From: Sphingomonas sp. PAMC 26621
GTDB taxonomy: Bacteria; Pseudomonadota; Alphaproteobacteria; Sphingomonadales; Sphingomonadaceae
NCBI RefSeq assembly: GCF_000251145.1
Contig: NZ_AIDW01000036.1
Location: 62,001 to 126,000, forward strand
Direction of reading: 5' to 3'
DNA length: 64,000 nucleotides
In this document: one piece after another, positions 1-8,416 of the stretch
How positions within the stretch are numbered: the stretch's first letter is position 1
Layout of the letters: every line of letters begins with the position of its first letter
Position numbers and translations under genes: made by a program
The notes under the pieces: generated by a model
What the model was told of the DNA's origin: nothing
Databases searched by the model: none
The model's input: only the letters and a program-made list of their open reading frames with translations

Positions 1-10
1 GAGACGGGAC

Positions 11-850
11 ATGGACTCGCTGGTGACCACCGAATGGCTCGCAACCGAACTCGGCGCGAACGACTTGCGGATCGTCGACGCGACCTATTTCGCGGGCTTC
101 GGGGACCGCAACGCTGCCGCCGAATATGAAGCGGCGCATATCCCCGGCGCGGTGTTCATGGATCTGGGCGAAATCGCCGACACGTCGAGCGACCTTCCCT
201 CGATGCTTCCCACGCCCGAGAAATTCGCAAGCCGGATGCAGTCGCTCGGGCTCGGCGATGGCAGCCGGATCGTGCTCTACGACAACTCGCCCTATCATAC
301 GTCGGCGCGCGCGTGGTTCATGCTCCGCACCTTCGGCGCGCATGACGTCGCGATCCTCGATGGCGGGCTTTCCAAGTGGCAGGCGGAAGGTCGCGACACC
401 GCCAGCGGCAAGGAACAGCTCCGCCACCGGCACTTCACCGTCTGGGCCGACGACAAGGGCGTCCGCACGCTCGACCAGATGAAGGCCAACGTCGACAGCG
501 GCGCAGAGCAGGTGCTCGACGCACGCTCCGCCGCGCGCTTCACCGGCGAGGAAGCCGACCCGCGCCCCGCGACGCACCCGGGGCATATCCCGGGGTCGAA
601 GAACCTGCCGGTCGGTCAGCTGTTCAACGAAGACGGCACGTGGAAGACCGGCGACGCGCTCCGCAGCGCGTTCGAGGGCGCGGGGATCGACCTCGCCAAG
701 CCGCTGGTGACGACCTGCGGCTCGGGTATCACCGCCTCGGCGCTCGCGTTCGGCGCGCATCTGCTGGGGGCGAACGCCGCGGTCTATGACGGCAGCTGGT
801 CCGAATGGGGTGCGGATCGCACGACGCCTAAGGCGACCGGCGCGGCGTAA
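11..850 (+). CDS. sseA: 3-mercaptopyruvate/thiosulfate sulfurtransferase
   Basis: A 279-residue two-domain rhodanese, the usual length for the family. It transfers sulfane sulfur from 3-mercaptopyruvate or thiosulfate to cyanide or thiol acceptors, probably in the cytoplasm. The second rhodanese domain carries the active-site loop TTCGSGITAS with the catalytic cysteine at about residue 236. The CGSG[VI]TA form is typical of mercaptopyruvate rather than thiosulfate enzymes. The first domain (about residues 1-130) has no such cysteine, as expected. The start ATG follows the purine-rich GAGACGGGAC at the window edge, so the gene appears complete, but its promoter lies outside the window. The choice between the two substrates is inferred from the motif only. 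Confidence 0.9.
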   Translation: MDSLVTTEWLATELGANDLRIVDATYFAGFGDRNAAAEYEAAHIPGAVFMDLGEIADTSSDLPSMLPTPEKFASRMQSLGLGDGSRIVLYDNSPYHTSARAWFMLRTFGAHDVAILDGGLSKWQAEGRDTASGKEQLRHRHFTVWADDKGVRTLDQMKANVDSGAEQVLDARSAARFTGEEADPRPATHPGHIPGSKNLPVGQLFNEDGTWKTGDALRSAFEGAGIDLAKPLVTTCGSGITASALAFGAHLLGANAAVYDGSWSEWGADRTTPKATGAA

Positions 851-867
851 CGCCTTCTTTTCTTTAG

Positions 868-969
868 CCCCTCCCCTTCAGGGGAGGGGTTGGGGGTGGG
901 GCAGTGCCTCGCAGAGAGCGAAGTTCTGCTGGACTTCCCCACCCCAACCCCTCCCCTGAAGGGGAGGGG
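868..969. repeat. Miniature inverted-repeat element, intergenic copy
   Basis: Two inverted arms of about 34 bp, each with a CCCCTCCCCTTCAGGGGAGG-like palindrome at its outer end and a TTGGGG(G)TGGGG inner part, enclose a core of about 36 bp that includes GTGCCTCGCAGAGAGCG. The same core in opposite orientation lies in the copy at 32408-32508, and a diverged, tandemly duplicated core lies in the copy inside ileS. It fills most of the gap between the sulfurtransferase and metC genes. No gene is seen in it. Confidence 0.8.
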
Positions 970-1045
970 CTTCTAGAACGAAGCTCAGCGCTTGCCTTTC
1001 CTCACGCAGAGAGCTTTGCAGTCCCGGCACTGCCGGAGCGACACC

Positions 1046-2239
1046 ATGAAGAAGACCGATACCCCCAAGGGCAACTCCACCCGCGTCGTCACCGCCGGTC
1101 GCCGCAAGGAATGGACCCAGGGGATCGTCAACACCCCCGTCTGGCGCGCCTCGACGATCCTGTACGACTCGGTCGCCGACCTCCGCGCCGCCGGCGCGCG
1201 CGACACGCACCACCGGCTCTTTTACGGCCGCCGCGGCACGCCGACCCAATGGAGCCTTGCCGACGCGCTGACCGAACTCGAGCCCGGCGCCGAAGGTACG
1301 TTCCTTTATCCATCGGGTGTCGCAGCGATCGCCGCCGCGATGCTTTCGGTCCTGTCCCCCGGCGACGAAGTGCTGATCCCCGACACCGCCTATGACCCGA
1401 CCCGCTCGCTCGCCAACGGGCTGCTCGCGCGGATGGGGATCACGACGCGCTTCTATGATCCGCTGATCGGGGCGGGCATGGCCGACTTCATCGGCGACTC
1501 CACCGCTGCGATCCTGCTCGAAAGCCCGGGCAGCCTGACCTTCGAGGTGCAGGACATCCCCGCGATCGTCGCCGCCGCCAAGGCGCGTGGCATCACGACG
1601 CTGCTCGACAACACCTGGGCGACGCCGTTGTTCTTCCCCGCGATCGCGCACGGGATCGACCTGACGATCCTTGCGTGCACCAAGTACGTCGTCGGGCACA
1701 GCGACGTAATGCTCGGCTCGGTCACCGCCGCGCCGGGGCATTTCGCACGGCTGCGCGACACCAGCTTCCAGCTCGGGCAGGTCGCCAGCCCCGACGATTG
1801 CTGGCTCGGGTCACGCGGTTTGCGCACCATGGCGATCCGGCTGCGCCAGCACGAACAGAGCGCGCTCCAGATCGCGCGTTGGCTGCACGACCGCCCCGAG
1901 GTCGCCACCGTGCTGCATCCTGCCCTGCCCGACTGCCCGGGGCATGAAACCTTCCTCCGCGATTTCTCCGGCTCGTCCGGCTTGTTCTCGTTCGTATTGC
2001 AGGGCGGCACCGAGGCGGCGCGCGCCGCGCTGATCGACGGGCTCGAGCATTTCGGGATCGGCTATAGCTGGGGCGGATATGAAAGCCTCGCGATCCCGGT
2101 CGATCCGCATCGCCATCGCACCGCGACGCGCCGTGCTGATGCCGGGCCGATGGTGCGGTTGCAGATCGGGCTGGAAGACCCCGAGGATCTGATCGCCGAC
2201 CTCGCCGCGGGTCTGGAGCGGTTCACCGCCACGCGTTGA
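1046..2239 (+). CDS. metC: Cystathionine beta-lyase (PLP-dependent)
   Basis: A 397-residue Cys/Met-metabolism PLP enzyme that cleaves cystathionine to homocysteine, pyruvate and ammonia in methionine synthesis. The PLP-binding lysine is in TKYVVGHSD (K213), the beta-lyase form of the motif. LLDNTWATP supplies the aspartate that contacts the pyridine nitrogen, and FYGRRGTPT near residue 60 is the phosphate-contacting loop. The reading frame is open for 18 codons upstream, but the ATG at 1046 gives the normal family N-terminus. The miniature inverted-repeat element sits directly upstream, so the promoter must lie in or beyond it. Confidence 0.9.
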   Translation: MKKTDTPKGNSTRVVTAGRRKEWTQGIVNTPVWRASTILYDSVADLRAAGARDTHHRLFYGRRGTPTQWSLADALTELEPGAEGTFLYPSGVAAIAAAMLSVLSPGDEVLIPDTAYDPTRSLANGLLARMGITTRFYDPLIGAGMADFIGDSTAAILLESPGSLTFEVQDIPAIVAAAKARGITTLLDNTWATPLFFPAIAHGIDLTILACTKYVVGHSDVMLGSVTAAPGHFARLRDTSFQLGQVASPDDCWLGSRGLRTMAIRLRQHEQSALQIARWLHDRPEVATVLHPALPDCPGHETFLRDFSGSSGLFSFVLQGGTEAARAALIDGLEHFGIGYSWGGYESLAIPVDPHRHRTATRRADAGPMVRLQIGLEDPEDLIADLAAGLERFTATR

Positions 2240-2430
2240 CCCGGCGCTGTGGCCCGACAGCAACATTGCCTTACGAACCAGCAATGCTCGCGCAATGCTT
2301 CTTGTGCGGTGCGGTGAAACACGGCATCATTACCGCCTCTTCGGTCATCGGCGCGGGACGGCTTCAAGCCTTCGACAGATGCCGGATCGAAGACGGCAGG
2401 CGGGGACAGTCGCATTTCGAAAGGGAAATG

Positions 2431-3222
2431 ATGCGCTTCTCCAGAACAACGCTTGGCGGGCTGCTGCTCGCCGGATTCGCTACCCCTGCGTTCGCGCAGG
2501 AAACCGCCCCACCACCCGCGATCACGATCAACGGCACCGCGGCGGTCGTCACCGACTATCGCTTCCGCGGGATCTCGCAGACCGATCGCAATGCGGCGGT
2601 TCAAGGGTCGATCACGGTCACGCATGAATCGGGCTTCTATGCGTCGGTCTGGGGGTCGTCGGTCGACAATTACGTCACCGTCGCCGGGACCGGACATCAG
2701 GAAATCGATCTGATCGGCGGCTACAAGAAGACCGTCGGCGGCACGACGTTCGACATCGGTGCGCTGTATTACTTCTACCCGAAGACGCATCCCGCCGGCG
2801 ACGCCAGCAGCTCGGACTTCGTCGAGCCGTATGTCGACATCTCGCACACCTTCGGCCCGCTGACCTCCAAGGTGACGGTCAATTATGCGCCCAAGCAAAA
2901 GGCGCTAGCGCTCGACCAGGGCGCGTCCGGGCTGCTGCGCAAGCGCGACAACGTCTATCTCGCCGGGGATTTCTCGGCGGGCATCCCGAAGACCCCGCTC
3001 GGGCTGACCGCGCATGTCGGGCACAGCTTCGGGCCAAGCTGGCTCGCGACCGATTCGACCGGCAAGAAGGGCTATACCGACTGGGGCCTCGGCGCGACCG
3101 CGACCTACAAGGTGCTGATTCTCGGCGTATCCTATGTCGACACCGACGCCCGCTTCCTGTCGAGCGGCGGCCGCAACGTCAGCAAGGGCGGCGTCGTCGC
3201 CTCGTTGGGCGTGGCGTTTTGA
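2431..3222 (+). CDS. TIGR02001 family outer-membrane protein
   Basis: A 263-residue exported protein with a clear signal peptide (MRFSRTTLGG then a hydrophobic stretch ending PAFA, cleavage after residue 22). The mature part contains the family hallmark VTDYRFRGISQT and alternating hydrophobic strands, and it ends in phenylalanine (SLGVAF), as outer-membrane beta-barrels do. The role of the family is not established; roles in uptake or surface structure are guesses. Two ATGs are adjacent (2428 and 2431). The second has better spacing from AAGGGA at 2421-2426. The upstream gap of 190 bp after metC holds no recognised gene. Confidence 0.8.
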   Translation: MRFSRTTLGGLLLAGFATPAFAQETAPPPAITINGTAAVVTDYRFRGISQTDRNAAVQGSITVTHESGFYASVWGSSVDNYVTVAGTGHQEIDLIGGYKKTVGGTTFDIGALYYFYPKTHPAGDASSSDFVEPYVDISHTFGPLTSKVTVNYAPKQKALALDQGASGLLRKRDNVYLAGDFSAGIPKTPLGLTAHVGHSFGPSWLATDSTGKKGYTDWGLGATATYKVLILGVSYVDTDARFLSSGGRNVSKGGVVASLGVAF

Positions 3223-3246
3223 CCACGCCAGGATTATAATAAAAAA

Positions 3247-3274
3247 CGCTCCCCCGGCACAGGCCGGGGGAGCG
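3247..3274 (-). terminator. Perfect 12-bp hairpin, U-tract on the minus strand
   Basis: CGCTCCCCCGGC and its exact complement are separated by a 4-nt loop. Read on the minus strand the stem is followed by TTTTTTATTA, which makes a textbook intrinsic terminator in that direction. On the plus strand, where the outer-membrane protein gene ends 25 bp earlier, the 3' flank is not T-rich. It may act mainly as an mRNA 3'-end stabiliser for the plus-strand gene. Confidence 0.5.
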
Positions 3275-3355
3275 AGTTGCTCTTCCAACGCTTCGCCTGT
3301 TGCCTGTTCCCCAAGCGTGCTTGACGAACCGCCATCAGAACAGGGGGCCTATGCG

Positions 3356-4318
3356 ATGGCAGAACCGACGATCCTGCGGGCGAAGCGCGTTATCCATTCG
3401 CTTACGGAGGAATCGGCGTGGCGTGTTGCCCGCTTCCTGTACCGGGACCGCCACGATGCAACCGCCGTCATCCCCGCTGCCAGCGAAGCGCCCGTACCGG
3501 GCAATTACCGCGAGGATGTCGCACGGATTGGCACGGCAGATCCCGACAGCTTCCCCCCGCTAATCTATCAGACCTGGAAGAGCCGCTCGGTGATCCCCGC
3601 CAATTACCGGCACTGGCGGCAAACCTTCGTGGATCTCAACCCGGACTGCCAGGTCTTGCTGTGGGACGATGCTGACAATCGCGCGTTCATCGCGGATCGC
3701 TTCGCTTGGGCGCTGCCCGTCTACGACAGCTACCAACGGGAGATCTTCCGCGCCGATGCGGTGCGGTTCTTCTTTCTGTTCGAATTCGGTGGCCTGTATG
3801 CGGACATGGATACCGAATGCCTCCGGCCGATTCACCCAAGCGCGACGGCGGGCGCGGTCGTGCTGTGCCGGATGGGAGGCAACCCGGATTTCGCCCATGC
3901 GCTTCCGAATGCCGTCATGGCCTCGCGGCCGTTCCAGATATTCTGGCTATTCGCTATCAAACGCATGCTCGACGCAGCCGCTAGCCCCGCCGCAGCAACC
4001 TCTGGGCCGGAAGCGTTGACCGGGCCGGTGCTGCTCAAGCAGGCTCATGATGCGTTCGTCAGGCTCGACGAAGCAGCCGTCATGGCGGAGTTGGCACCCG
4101 TGCTGGCACTCCTCAACGAGCGTCAGCAGGCTTCGCTCCGCTATGCACAACCGACTCTCCTTCCCGGGCCGGTCTGGTATCCACTCGACTGGACCAACCT
4201 GATCCACAAACGCCTTCGCGACCGCCTCCGAAAAGACCAACGGATCCTGCCCGCATCGGTCGGCAGGACGTTGTTCCCGCATGCCGCAGTCGTCACCTAT
4301 TGGAGCCATTCCTGGTAA
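3356..4318 (+). CDS. GT32-type glycosyltransferase (DXD sugar-binding)
   Basis: A 320-residue protein of the Gly_transf_sug/GT32 type (Och1- and capsule-type glycosyltransferases). The segment IYQTWKSR (about residue 70), the block REIFRADAVRFFFLFEFGG and the DXD motif YADMDTE (D150 and D152) identify the nucleotide-sugar and metal site. The donor and acceptor cannot be read from the sequence; capsule or lipopolysaccharide decoration is likely. The start at 3356 follows AGGGGG at 3342-3347. The frame is open farther upstream, but that part crosses the hairpin and looks non-coding. No sugar-biosynthesis genes adjoin it. Confidence 0.75.
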   Translation: MAEPTILRAKRVIHSLTEESAWRVARFLYRDRHDATAVIPAASEAPVPGNYREDVARIGTADPDSFPPLIYQTWKSRSVIPANYRHWRQTFVDLNPDCQVLLWDDADNRAFIADRFAWALPVYDSYQREIFRADAVRFFFLFEFGGLYADMDTECLRPIHPSATAGAVVLCRMGGNPDFAHALPNAVMASRPFQIFWLFAIKRMLDAAASPAAATSGPEALTGPVLLKQAHDAFVRLDEAAVMAELAPVLALLNERQQASLRYAQPTLLPGPVWYPLDWTNLIHKRLRDRLRKDQRILPASVGRTLFPHAAVVTYWSHSW

Positions 4319-4379
4319 GACGGCGGATGTTGCGCAACCGACGCGGTCGCGCTTCGTCCTGACCGCGTCCGGGCATCGC

Positions 4380-4793
4380 TTACTTCGGCGTGGACGTCCG
4401 TGCGGTCTGGCCGTCGCCTTCGGGCGCGGAGACGATGTCGCGCGTCGTCGTGCCCTTGTCGACGACGGTCGTGCCCGGATCGCCGACCGACGACCGGATA
4501 CCCGGATCGTCATTGTCGATCCCGGCCTGGCTGATCGTCGCCGCCTCGCCCGCGCTGCGCTGCGCCGCGCCGCCGAACAGCGCGTCGAGCGCCTGTGCAT
4601 TGGCGCTGACGTCGTTCGCGCGCGCCGCCCCGGGCTTGGGCGGGGTCAGCGAGAAATCGGGCGGGATCACTAGCGGGGCCTGGCGTGCGACAGTGAACTC
4701 GTCGGGGCCGCTACGTCCGTGGACACGGTTGTGTGCACAGCCCGACAGCAGAACGAGCGCAAGCGCAGCGGGGAGGATCGTCGAAATACGCAT
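4380..4793 (-). CDS. DUF3035 lipoprotein, BamF-like
   Basis: A 137-residue lipoprotein whose signal peptide ends in a lipobox (LLSGC, lipidated Cys19). The mature region RQAPLVIPPDFSLTPPKPG is characteristic of DUF3035, annotated in alphaproteobacteria as BamF, an accessory lipoprotein of the outer-membrane beta-barrel assembly machine. The rest is low-complexity and probably disordered. It lies 36 bp downstream of lspA on the same strand, a fitting neighbour because LspA would process its signal peptide. Probably transcribed with ileS-lspA. Confidence 0.75.
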   Translation of the reverse strand: MRISTILPAALALVLLSGCAHNRVHGRSGPDEFTVARQAPLVIPPDFSLTPPKPGAARANDVSANAQALDALFGGAAQRSAGEAATISQAGIDNDDPGIRSSVGDPGTTVVDKGTTTRDIVSAPEGDGQTARTSTPK

Positions 4794-4829
4794 GCAAAGT
4801 CTCCGTTGGGCCCTGATCTGCCCCTGATT

Positions 4830-5381
4830 CTATCGTGCCCGGGGCGATCCGGGCCCCGTCGCTGGTGTTGTCGCTGGTGCATCCGCTGCCGGACTCCCCC
4901 GCACCGGCTTCTCTCGTACCAGAAGCGCGCGCGCGAACAAGATGACGACGCCGATCGAGATCGCCGCATCCGCGATGTTGAACACGAGGAACGGCTGCCA
5001 GCTGCCGAAATGCAGATCGGCGAAATCGACGACATAGCCAAGCCGTACGCGATCCAGGATATTCCCCGCCGCGCCGCCGAGCACGAGGCCGAGCGCCGCC
5101 TGCTCCGCGCGGTTGGTTTCGCGCCACATCCACACCAGCACGCCGAGCGCGATCACCCCGGTCATCGCGACCAGCAGCCACCGCATCGTGTCGGTATCGG
5201 CATGGAGCAGCCCGAGCGACACGCCATGATTGGCGACGAAGCGCAGGTTGAAGAAAGACGTGACGTAATGCGCATCGCTCAGCGCATCGAGCTTGAGCCC
5301 GTCGGTCACGCCGAGCTTCGCCGCCTGGTCACAAACGAACAGAAGCGCGGCGGTCGCCAGCCCGGCCAGCGGCAGCTTCAT
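4830..5381 (-). CDS. lspA: Lipoprotein signal peptidase (signal peptidase II)
   Basis: A 183-residue inner-membrane aspartic protease that removes the signal peptide from prolipoproteins after lipidation. Four membrane segments are visible (around 7-20, 63-82, 90-110 and 137-157). The two catalytic aspartates are in AAGNILDRVRLGYVVDF and FNIADAAISIG, and FNLRFVANHGVSLG matches the conserved N-terminal block. A proline-rich tail of about 20 residues follows the last helix. The start ATG overlaps the ileS stop by 4 bp (ATGA), implying translational coupling. Confidence 0.93.
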   Translation of the reverse strand: MKLPLAGLATAALLFVCDQAAKLGVTDGLKLDALSDAHYVTSFFNLRFVANHGVSLGLLHADTDTMRWLLVAMTGVIALGVLVWMWRETNRAEQAALGLVLGGAAGNILDRVRLGYVVDFADLHFGSWQPFLVFNIADAAISIGVVILFARALLVREKPVRGSPAADAPATTPATGPGSPRAR

Positions 5382-8311
5382 GCGACCACCTCTTCGCAGC
5401 GATCGCACAAATCGCCGTCGACCGTGACTTCGGGCAGATGCCGCCAGCAACGCCCACATTTGTGGAAGTCGGTCCGGCTGACCGCGACGCCCGCGCCCGT
5501 CGTCACCTTGGCGACGATGAACAGCTCGGCGAGTGCCTCGACCGGCATCGGGGCCTCGGGGACGACGACCTCCGCCTCGAGGCTCGAGCGCACGATCTTC
5601 TCGCGCCGCAGCGGTTCGATCGCCTCGGTCACTTGCGTGCGAAGCGCACGAACCTGCGCCCAATGTGCGGCATCGACCCCGTCGACCGCGGGCAACTCGG
5701 GCCATTCGAGCAGGTGCACCGACCCGTCCTCGCTCGGGAAGCGCGACTGCCACGTCTCCTCGGCAGTGAAGCACAGCACGGGAGCGGCATAGCGCACCAA
5801 CGCGTGGAACAGCATGTCGAACACTGTCCGGCAGCCGCGCCGCTTCGGATCGTTTACCCCATCGCAATAGAGCGAATCCTTGCGGATATCGAAGTAGAAG
5901 GCCGACAGGTCCTCCTGCGCGAATTCGGTCAGCAGCCGGACATAGCTGTTGAAATCATACACCGCGACCGCCGCGCGCAGCTTGGCGTCGAGCTCGGCAA
6001 GCAACTGGAGCACATAACGTTCGAGCTCGGGCATCTCCGCGACCGGCAGGCGTTCCGCCTCGTCGAACCCTTCGAGCGCGCCGAGCAAATAGCGGAAGGT
6101 GTTGCGCAGCTTGCGATACTGGTCGGAGACGCCGTTCAGGATCTCCTTGCCGATGCGGTGATCCTCGGTGAAATCGACCGACAGCGCCCACAGCCGCAGG
6201 ATATCAGCGCCCGATTCCTTCATCAGGTCGAGCGGGTTGATCGTATTGCCGAGGCTCTTGGACATTTTCATGCCCTTGGAATCCATCGTGAACCCGTGCG
6301 TCAGCACCGCCTTGTACGGCGCCCGCCCGCGCGTTCCGCAGCTCTCCATCAGCGACGACTGGAACCAGCCGCGATGCTGGTCCGAGCCTTCGAGATACAA
6401 ATCGGCGGGCCATTGCAGGTCGGGCCAGCGCCCGCTGTCGAGCACGAACGCGTGCGTGCAACCGCTGTCGAACCACACGTCGAGAATGTCGGTAACGCGC
6501 TCGTAATCGGTGAGGCGGTAGTCCGGGCCGAGCAGCTCCTGCGCCGCTTCCTCGCTCCACGCATCGACGCCCTCGGCGCTTACCGCCGCGACGATCCGCG
6601 CGTTGACCGCGGGGTCGACGAGATACTGCCCGGTCTTGCGATCGACAAACAAAGTGATCGGCACGCCCCACGCGCGCTGGCGGCTGATCACCCAGTCGGG
6701 GCGACCCGCGACCATCGCGGTGATGCGGTTCTGGCCCTTGGGGGGATACCAGGTGGTGGCTTCGATGGCGGCGAGGGCGGTTTCACGCAACGTTCGCCCG
6801 GTTCGCCCCTCCCCTTCAGGGGAGGGGTTGGGGGTGGGGGGTGTCTCACCGAGACCGCACTCTGCTGGTGTCTCACCGAGACCGCCCTCTGCTGGACTGC
6901 CCCACCCCAACCCCTCCCCCGAGGGGGAGGGGCTAAGATCCATCGGGATAAACCATTGCGGCGTGGCGCGGAAAATCACCTTCGCCTTCGACCGCCACGA
7001 ATGCGGATAGCTATGCGCGAAATCGTCGCTCGCCGCGATCAGCGCGCCGACGTTGCGCAGGTCCGAACAGATCGGCCCCTCGGCGGAGACGAACTTCTTG
7101 TTGATCACCGAGCCCTGCCCGCCGAGCCACGCCCAATCGTCGCGATACATCCCCGCGCCATCGACCGCGAAGACCGGCTCGATGCCGTATTGCTTGCACA
7201 GCAGGAAATCGTCCTCGCCATGATCGGGCGACATGTGGACAAGCCCGGTGCCCGCGTCGGTGGTGACGAAATCGCCCGGCAAAAACGGCCGCGGCTTGGC
7301 GAAGAACCCGCCAAGCGCATGCATCGGATGCCGCGCGGTCGCGCCCTCGAGCTGCGAGCCCTTGATCGACTGCAATGCCGTGACGGTGCCCGCGCTGTCG
7401 CCGATCTTGAGGATCACCGGATGCCCGATCCGTGCGCCGAAGCTTTCGAGCAGATCATGCGCGACCAGCAGCGTGCGCGGCCCCTCGGCCATGTCGTCGA
7501 AGCGGACCAGCAGATATTCGATCTCCGGCCCATAGCTCAGCGCCTGGTTGACCGGGATCGTCCACGGCGTCGTCGTCCAGATCACCGCATGCGCGCCGAC
7601 CAGCTCGGGCGCGTTCGGCGCATCAACGATCTCGAATGCGACGTCGATCTGCGTCGACACCACGTCCTCATATTCGACCTCGGCCTCGGCGAGCGCGGTC
7701 TTCTCGACCGGCGACCACATCACCGGCTTCGCGCCGCGATACAGCTGACCGCTCTCCGCGAACTTCATCAGCTCGGTGACGATCGTCGCTTCGGCCGCGA
7801 AATCCATCGTCAGATAGGGATGCTCCCAGTCGCCGTTGATCCCGAGCCGCTTGAGCTGCTCGCGCTGCACGTCGACCCAATGCTGCGCATAGGCCCGGCA
7901 CTCGGCGCGGAACTCGCGCGGCGGGACTTCGTCCTTGTTGCGCTTCTTGGCGCGATACTGTTCCTCGACCTTCCACTCGATCGGCAGGCCGTGGCAATCC
8001 CAGCCGGGCACGTACGGCGCGTCCTTGCCGAGCAGCGTTTGCGTCCGGCACACCGTATCCTTGAGGATGTGGTTGAGCGCATGGCCAATATGCATGTCGC
8101 CATTCGCGTACGGCGGGCCGTCGTGCAGGATGAACTTCTCACGCCCGGCGCGCGCGGCGCGGACCTTCTCGTACAGCCCCATCGCCTGCCATTTCGCGAG
8201 AATCCCCGGCTCCTTGGCGGGGAGCCCCGCCTTCATCGGGAAGTCGGTCTTCGGCAGGAAGACGGTATCGCGGTAATCGCGCGCGGGTGCGGGGGTGGGA
8301 GCGTCGGTCAT
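5378..8311 (-). CDS. ileS: Isoleucyl-tRNA synthetase with 44-residue repeat-encoded insert
   Basis: Class Ia synthetase that charges tRNA-Ile. HIGH is at residues 74-77, the editing (CP1) domain lies around 190-400, KMSKS is at 682-686, and the C-terminal zinc site CGRCWRH...CDRC ends the protein. At 977 residues it is longer than the 930-950 I would expect. The excess is accounted for by residues 459-502, which are encoded by a complete copy of the miniature inverted-repeat element (6806-6937, 132 bp, exactly 44 codons, no stop). The insert follows WFIPMD and precedes RTGRTLRETALAAI, a connector after the editing domain. It is rich in Gly, Pro, Ser and Glu (PSPSGEG, LGETP twice, NPSPEGEG) and is probably an exposed disordered loop. 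Because ileS is essential, the insert is presumably tolerated. Confidence 0.95.
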   Translation of the reverse strand: MTDAPTPAPARDYRDTVFLPKTDFPMKAGLPAKEPGILAKWQAMGLYEKVRAARAGREKFILHDGPPYANGDMHIGHALNHILKDTVCRTQTLLGKDAPYVPGWDCHGLPIEWKVEEQYRAKKRNKDEVPPREFRAECRAYAQHWVDVQREQLKRLGINGDWEHPYLTMDFAAEATIVTELMKFAESGQLYRGAKPVMWSPVEKTALAEAEVEYEDVVSTQIDVAFEIVDAPNAPELVGAHAVIWTTTPWTIPVNQALSYGPEIEYLLVRFDDMAEGPRTLLVAHDLLESFGARIGHPVILKIGDSAGTVTALQSIKGSQLEGATARHPMHALGGFFAKPRPFLPGDFVTTDAGTGLVHMSPDHGEDDFLLCKQYGIEPVFAVDGAGMYRDDWAWLGGQGSVINKKFVSAEGPICSDLRNVGALIAASDDFAHSYPHSWRSKAKVIFRATPQWFIPMDLSPSPSGEGLGWGSPAEGGLGETPAECGLGETPPTPNPSPEGEGRTGRTLRETALAAIEATTWYPPKGQNRITAMVAGRPDWVISRQRAWGVPITLFVDRKTGQYLVDPAVNARIVAAVSAEGVDAWSEEAAQELLGPDYRLTDYERVTDILDVWFDSGCTHAFVLDSGRWPDLQWPADLYLEGSDQHRGWFQSSLMESCGTRGRAPYKAVLTHGFTMDSKGMKMSKSLGNTINPLDLMKESGADILRLWALSVDFTEDHRIGKEILNGVSDQYRKLRNTFRYLLGALEGFDEAERLPVAEMPELERYVLQLLAELDAKLRAAVAVYDFNSYVRLLTEFAQEDLSAFYFDIRKDSLYCDGVNDPKRRGCRTVFDMLFHALVRYAAPVLCFTAEETWQSRFPSEDGSVHLLEWPELPAVDGVDAAHWAQVRALRTQVTEAIEPLRREKIVRSSLEAEVVVPEAPMPVEALAELFIVAKVTTGAGVAVSRTDFHKCGRCWRHLPEVTVDGDLCDRCEEVVA
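6806..6937. mobile_element. Miniature inverted-repeat element inserted in frame in ileS
   Basis: Arms at 6806-6839 and 6900-6932 are inverted copies of the CCCCTCCCC...GGGGAGGGG arm found between genes elsewhere in the window. The core is a tandem pair of 27-bp units (6841-6867 and 6868-6894, one difference) that resembles the single core GTGCCTCGCAGAGAGCG...TTCTGCTG of the intergenic copies. The palindrome of the right arm carries CCCGAGGG in place of the usual CCTGAAGG. The total length is a multiple of three and the ileS frame through it is open. Confidence 0.85.
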
Positions 8312-8350
8312 TTGCTTGAGCGCTTAGCCTGAAGCGCGCGCCGTAGAAAG

Positions 8351-8416
8351 CCCCTCCCCTTTGGAAGACCTCACCAGAAAAGCCCCTCCCCTTCAGGGGA
8401 GGGGTTGGGGTGGGGC
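8351..8416. repeat. Left arm of the inverted-repeat element beside the DUF559 gene
   Basis: A partial arm (CCCCTCCCCTTTGG, 8351-8364) is followed by a full arm at 8383-8416. On the minus strand the full arm supplies the last six codons (PPQPLP) and the TGA stop of the DUF559 gene. Together with the arm at 8788-8880 it brackets that gene as inverted repeats. It also occupies the region upstream of ileS. Confidence 0.75.

Noticed and set aside
850..1045. SAM-type riboswitch before metC
   Set aside because: The leader is taken up by the miniature inverted-repeat element and shows no SAM-II-like pairing that I can recognise.
5438..8332. 964-residue plus-strand open frame opposite ileS
   Set aside because: Same pattern as above: antisense to a certain gene, no domain and biased composition.
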